Part shown: in pieces, positions 60,605 to 64,000 of the stretch
Numbering within the stretch: position 1 is the first letter of the stretch
Layout of the letters: each line of letters begins with the position of its first letter
Origin: Glycine soja
Lineage: Eukaryota; Streptophyta; Magnoliopsida; Fabales; Fabaceae
Assembly: GCF_004193775.1 (NCBI RefSeq)
Contig: NC_041004.1
Coordinates: forward strand, 34,000,411 to 34,064,410
DNA: 64,000 bases
Direction of reading: 5' to 3'
Notes under the pieces: model-generated
Seen by the model: the letters and a program-made list of their open reading frames with translations, nothing else
The model's database searches: none
What the model was told of the DNA's origin: nothing
Position numbers and translations under genes: made by a program

Positions 60605-62946
60605 CAAATGTGTTGGGATCATCAAGGCTAAAACTTGGCGTCAAAAGGGTAGTCTCAAAGAGAAGCAACACATGGTCTTTCACAGACTTACCATTCTTGT
60701 CAGCTTCAACTCTCTTCCTTAACTCCTCCATGATACCATTGTCTGGGTTGATCTCCATGGTCTTTTTGCTAGACATCTGGCCACTCATGCTGTTGTTTCT
60801 CAAAGCCTGAGCCTTCATGATCCTCTCCATGTTTGTGCTTCGTCCGTATTTACCAGTTACCAAACAGCAAGGAGAATCCACATGATGATCAGACACCACA
60901 ACTTTCTCCACCTTGTCACCAACACATCCTTGATCACATGGCAAAGACCCTCAAATTTCTCCTTCAATTCTTCCTTTTTTTTTCTTCTCGTCTTCACTCT
61001 CGTCAAGTTTCATGCCTTGCTTAGTAGCAAAGACCAACTTTGTTCCCTCAAATTCCTTAAGCTAACTAACAACATACTCATCAATAGCATCAACCATGTA
61101 GAGAACCCCGTACCCCTTCTTCTTAAGCTTTTCAAGAAAAGGGGAATTCTCAACAGCTTTCTTGCTTTCACCAATAATGTACGTAGTAGATGTCATTCTG
61201 CCCTTCCTTCATCCTGGTAACATAGTCCTTGAGGCTGGTCATCTCATCACCATTCTTAGTGGGGTGATACCTGAGCAATTCAACAAGCTTTGTCTTGTTA
61301 CGAGAAACCTCATGAATAACAAGTTTCAAATTCTTAAGGAAGGCTTCATAAAACCTGTTATAGTCCTTCTTATTCTCCACAATTTCAAAAAACATCTCAA
61401 TGCATTTCTTGACCAATTTTAGGATCTTGTTCTGTTGCAACATTTCTTTAGAAATGTTGAGAAGAAGATCCTAAGAATCCAAAATACCCTTAACAAAGCT
61501 AAGATATTTTGGCATTAACTCCTTGCAGTTGTCCATGATGAAAACACGAAGGACATACAGTTTGATTTTGTTAGGCTTCTTCCTAGTGTCAAAGAGATTA
61601 AAAGGTGCCCTCATGGGGATAAAGAGGACAACCTTAAACTCCTGCTGACCCGCAACAGAAAAATTCTTAACAGGCAGATGCTCTTCAGTTTCAATTCTAT
61701 TAGTTGTCTCAGCGGTTAATCCTTTTTCTGCCACCATTTCTTTTCTTAGCTGTTGAAAAGATTGTTTGTCTAACTTGTCAATATTTGAACATATTGTCCT
61801 AAACTTTTCACGAGGTACTCTACGTATTTGCAGCATGCCATCTAGTAACTTTCTATCATTCAACTTTATCTCACATTCCCCAATGTCCAACTCATTAACT
61901 AGTTCAGTCAAAATCCTAACAACCTCAAAGTCCGGACCCATAATTTCAGACACACCAGGATTACCAGCAGTATCAAAGTCACATTGATAAAATTCACGGT
62001 ATCTTCCCTTGGATGAGTTATTCACTTTGTAAACCTTGGCTATTTGGTACCTTTTGAAAGATGTCAGACCATTCATAGCCACAAACCTCGCAAAGGGAAT
62101 TGTCAAGTCATACCTCAAAAAAAGAAGCTCCCCTTCATATGTGACACCAACAATCTTTCCTTCCTCGTCAAATTCTACCTTGCACTCAGGCTTATTCAAC
62201 ATATATGTTTCACCATAAACAACACTAAGTTGTGAAAATGCCTGGGGAAGCTCTCCTAAACCATATAAAGGATATATGTAAGGTGACCCTCCTTGAAAGT
62301 GTACAAGAGACTCTGCATATAACTTTATTCTCTTCACAATGTCCAGTGCTAGCTCAGCCAAGTAGCGATCATCGCTATGAAGCGCCAAAGCATGACCAAT
62401 GAAGTCTATAGTGTTATCATCAAGGCCATATTTTGCTATTAACTCTTTAGTAGGCACTCTTGTCAAGTCCAACCCCTCATGGGTCTTGGGATCACTCTCA
62501 TTGTATTTTTGCACATAAATGAAAAACTTATGTGTCCAGTGTTTTGCAAATAGCCCCATAAGTGGCGACTTCAAGGTCTCCATGTCATTTGCAGGCACCT
62601 TATGAACCTTTCCTTTATTAAACACATAACTTCCATCCACAACTTTGAAATAGAGATACTTGGTAACATTGGCAAGTATAAGAACCCGCACCAAATTTCC
62701 ATTAGCCATAATAAACTTAGGGTTCATATGAATGTTATAGTCTCTGCTAGCGCCCAAATATAGAAGAGGCTTGTCATCTCCCCTGAATCTCTTTCAAAGC
62801 TGAATAAGATTGAGAAGAGTGGAATCTTCTCCATAATAGTTCCTATCCATATGCAGAACCCTGAGGCCAACGACAGAGAGAAGACCATTGAGAATGCACT
62901 CCTTGAGACCCGTACCGAACACGTTCACATCGCACTCCTCATCCAT
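60605..62946 (-). pseudogene. Three-gene chimeric retropseudogene: Rab GDI, HisRS and HSP90
   Basis: An intronless minus-strand sequence joins three cellular genes in one orientation. From ATG at 62946 to about 62130 it is Rab GDP-dissociation inhibitor ([20 protein letters not shown], then [41 protein letters not shown]). At about 62125-62135 it switches to cytosolic-type histidyl-tRNA synthetase ([50 protein letters not shown]). At about 61685-61700 it switches to the middle of HSP90 ([39 protein letters not shown]) and runs to DDPNTF at about 60605. A 428-codon frame (61471-62757) crosses both junctions. Lesions: TGA for Trp at 62794-62796, TAG for Glu just before 61471, a frameshift near 61180-61190, further stops and a frameshift at an A run near 60975. 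HSP90 also lacks five residues after NKIL. The lack of introns points to an RNA origin. Confidence 0.92.
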
Positions 62947-63119
62947 GCCCAGCACGTGCTGAAAACATGGTTTCGGATTTCTGAAATGAGAAAGAACAAC
63001 GATGGATAGACACAAAAGCACAACACAAAAGTGTGATTGGCTCTAGAGGATAATGGTCTCTCTATGATTAGTAAGACCAATGGCCTGAGAAACATGTGCT
63101 TCCCTTGTTGAATCGGTCT

Positions 63120-63950
63120 TGCCATAGAACTCCAACACAAGCTCTGGGGTGTTCCTGCTGTTGCTGAAGTTGATGCACTAGCCACTTCGGCTGGTCTTGT
63201 CGCGGCTCCTTCGTCCACCATTGATGTACCCTTACTGAGTGTTGGTGTGGTGACCACGAGTTCTCCTACAATATCGCCTCCTATTTCTTCAGCTCCACCG
63301 GTTCCACCCTTTGCTATGTTGGCTTCAGTGTCCCCTTCCTCCTTTTCTTGCCCTCATGTGTCTTTGGATCACCTGTACACCTCCAACAATGCTGATTCAC
63401 TGTGGGGTGAAAATTACAAGCTGAAGCAGAAGACCTCGATTGGCTTCGTGTCAGCCTTTGGTAAGAATCTTATTTGGTTAGCTGGGGTGGAGAATGCTAC
63501 GGATTCTACCAAAATTTTCCTCCAGAGAAGTTTGGCGATTTTGGAGGAGAATGGACAACGACACCAAGAGGCTCTACACAAGGTGGCATCCTTGGAGGTA
63601 GAGGTTGCCAAATGGAAGGCTACTGCTCGCACGGTCTTAAGAGTGGAGCACCCTAAGGTAGCTAACTCCATCATTGCCATCGACGAAGCTGTGAGGTTGA
63701 ACCACCAACTGTCTTCCAAGGTTGGCAGTCTCTTGGCCAAGTTGCTGTGCACCAGGTTGGACGGTAATGAACTGTCTGCATGCTACAAGGTCTTGTAGGA
63801 AGAGAAAAAGGACTTAGCAAGGTGGAACATATTGCGGCAAAGAGGGATGAGCTTGCCAAGGTGGTTGCTGAGTTAGAGGCCCGACTAAAAGAGTTGATGT
63901 CCAAGCTAGAGGAGTCTGCTAGTCGTTATTTACGACTAACTTTTGTGTTG
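63120..63950 (+). pseudogene. Degenerate coiled-coil frame, probably of retroelement origin
   Basis: From about 63138 the plus strand encodes an Ala/Ser/Pro/Val-rich part (VPAVAEVDALATSAGLVAAP), then SLWGENYKLKQKTSIGFVSA, then a helical segment with heptad-like pattern (ILEENGQRHQEALHKVASLE, VEVAKWKATAR). The frame stops at 63798. A shifted frame goes on with HIAAKRDELAKVVAELEARL to about 63930. Long coiled coils after a Pro/Ser-rich region are common in gag-like or non-autonomous retroelement proteins of legumes, but I cannot name the family. It starts where the GDI-derived leader of the chimera ends, in opposite orientation. Confidence 0.4.
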
Positions 63951-64000
63951 AAAAGTTTCATGAAATTTATATCTTTTCCCCAATTTATGGTTCTTTTTGT

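Noticed and set aside
60501..60615. Continuation of HSP90 to its natural C-terminus
   Set aside because: Similarity ends at DDPNTF; the following codons do not match the rest of HSP90 and lead into the LTR-like block.
61471..62757. A 428-codon open frame that could be annotated as a functional protein
   Set aside because: It has no ATG at its start, is preceded by a nonsense codon in the GDI part (TGA at 62794-62796) and ends at a stop inside HSP90. It joins pieces of three proteins, none complete, so it is treated as part of a chimeric pseudogene.

Overview
The window looks like nuclear DNA of a dicot, most likely a legume close to soybean. It is AT-rich, its genes have GT-AG introns and wide spacing, and it carries plant-only genes: a thylakoid-lumen FKBP, a class II HD-Zip factor and an ARP2/3 subunit. 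Many transposable elements of legume type are present. Species assignment is an inference from gene and repeat style; no search could be run.

Layout. 1-4710 is a nest of transposons beside a broken 3' end of a duplicated gene: a Copia relic split by a Mutator-like element carrying heavy-metal-domain (HMA) fragments and by a hAT-like element. 6263-7555 (+) is a four-exon gene for an unrecognised 176-residue protein. 8347-14647 (-) is a five-exon gene for a 458-residue acidic, coiled-coil protein of unknown function, with a hAT-like element in its first coding intron. 17319-17642 (-) is an intronless gene for a 107-residue protein. 17.8-22.5 kb holds duplicated gene flanks, a near-perfect 258-bp tandem triplication and a long inverted repeat. 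22719-23389 (+) is PIG-Y, a subunit of the enzyme that starts GPI-anchor synthesis. FKBP20-2 (24876-29181, -) and ARPC5 (29417-33993, +) are divergent and share about 235 bp of promoter containing a G-box.

34.7-39.7 kb is a transposon carrying a decayed plant mobile domain (MAIN-like) gene and an unusual array of palindromes. 42130-45069 (-) is a class II HD-Zip transcription factor gene. 45-60 kb has no gene I can support. It holds microsatellites, a Mutator-type MITE, LTR remnants (one SIRE-like), a GC-rich palindrome and a complete non-autonomous CACTA element with its 3-bp target duplication.

The most striking object is at 60605-62946 (-): one intronless sequence in which the N-terminal half of Rab GDP-dissociation inhibitor, a middle piece of histidyl-tRNA synthetase and the C-terminal half of HSP90 are joined in the same orientation. 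The reading frame is open across both junctions, and an LTR-like sequence lies immediately downstream. It resembles a retrotransposon-mediated three-gene transduction and is now broken by stops and frameshifts.

The intact genes do not form one pathway; this is an ordinary plant gene neighbourhood with heavy transposon traffic. All exon models were built by hand from splice signals and reading frame. Every stated intact multi-exon model closes in frame.
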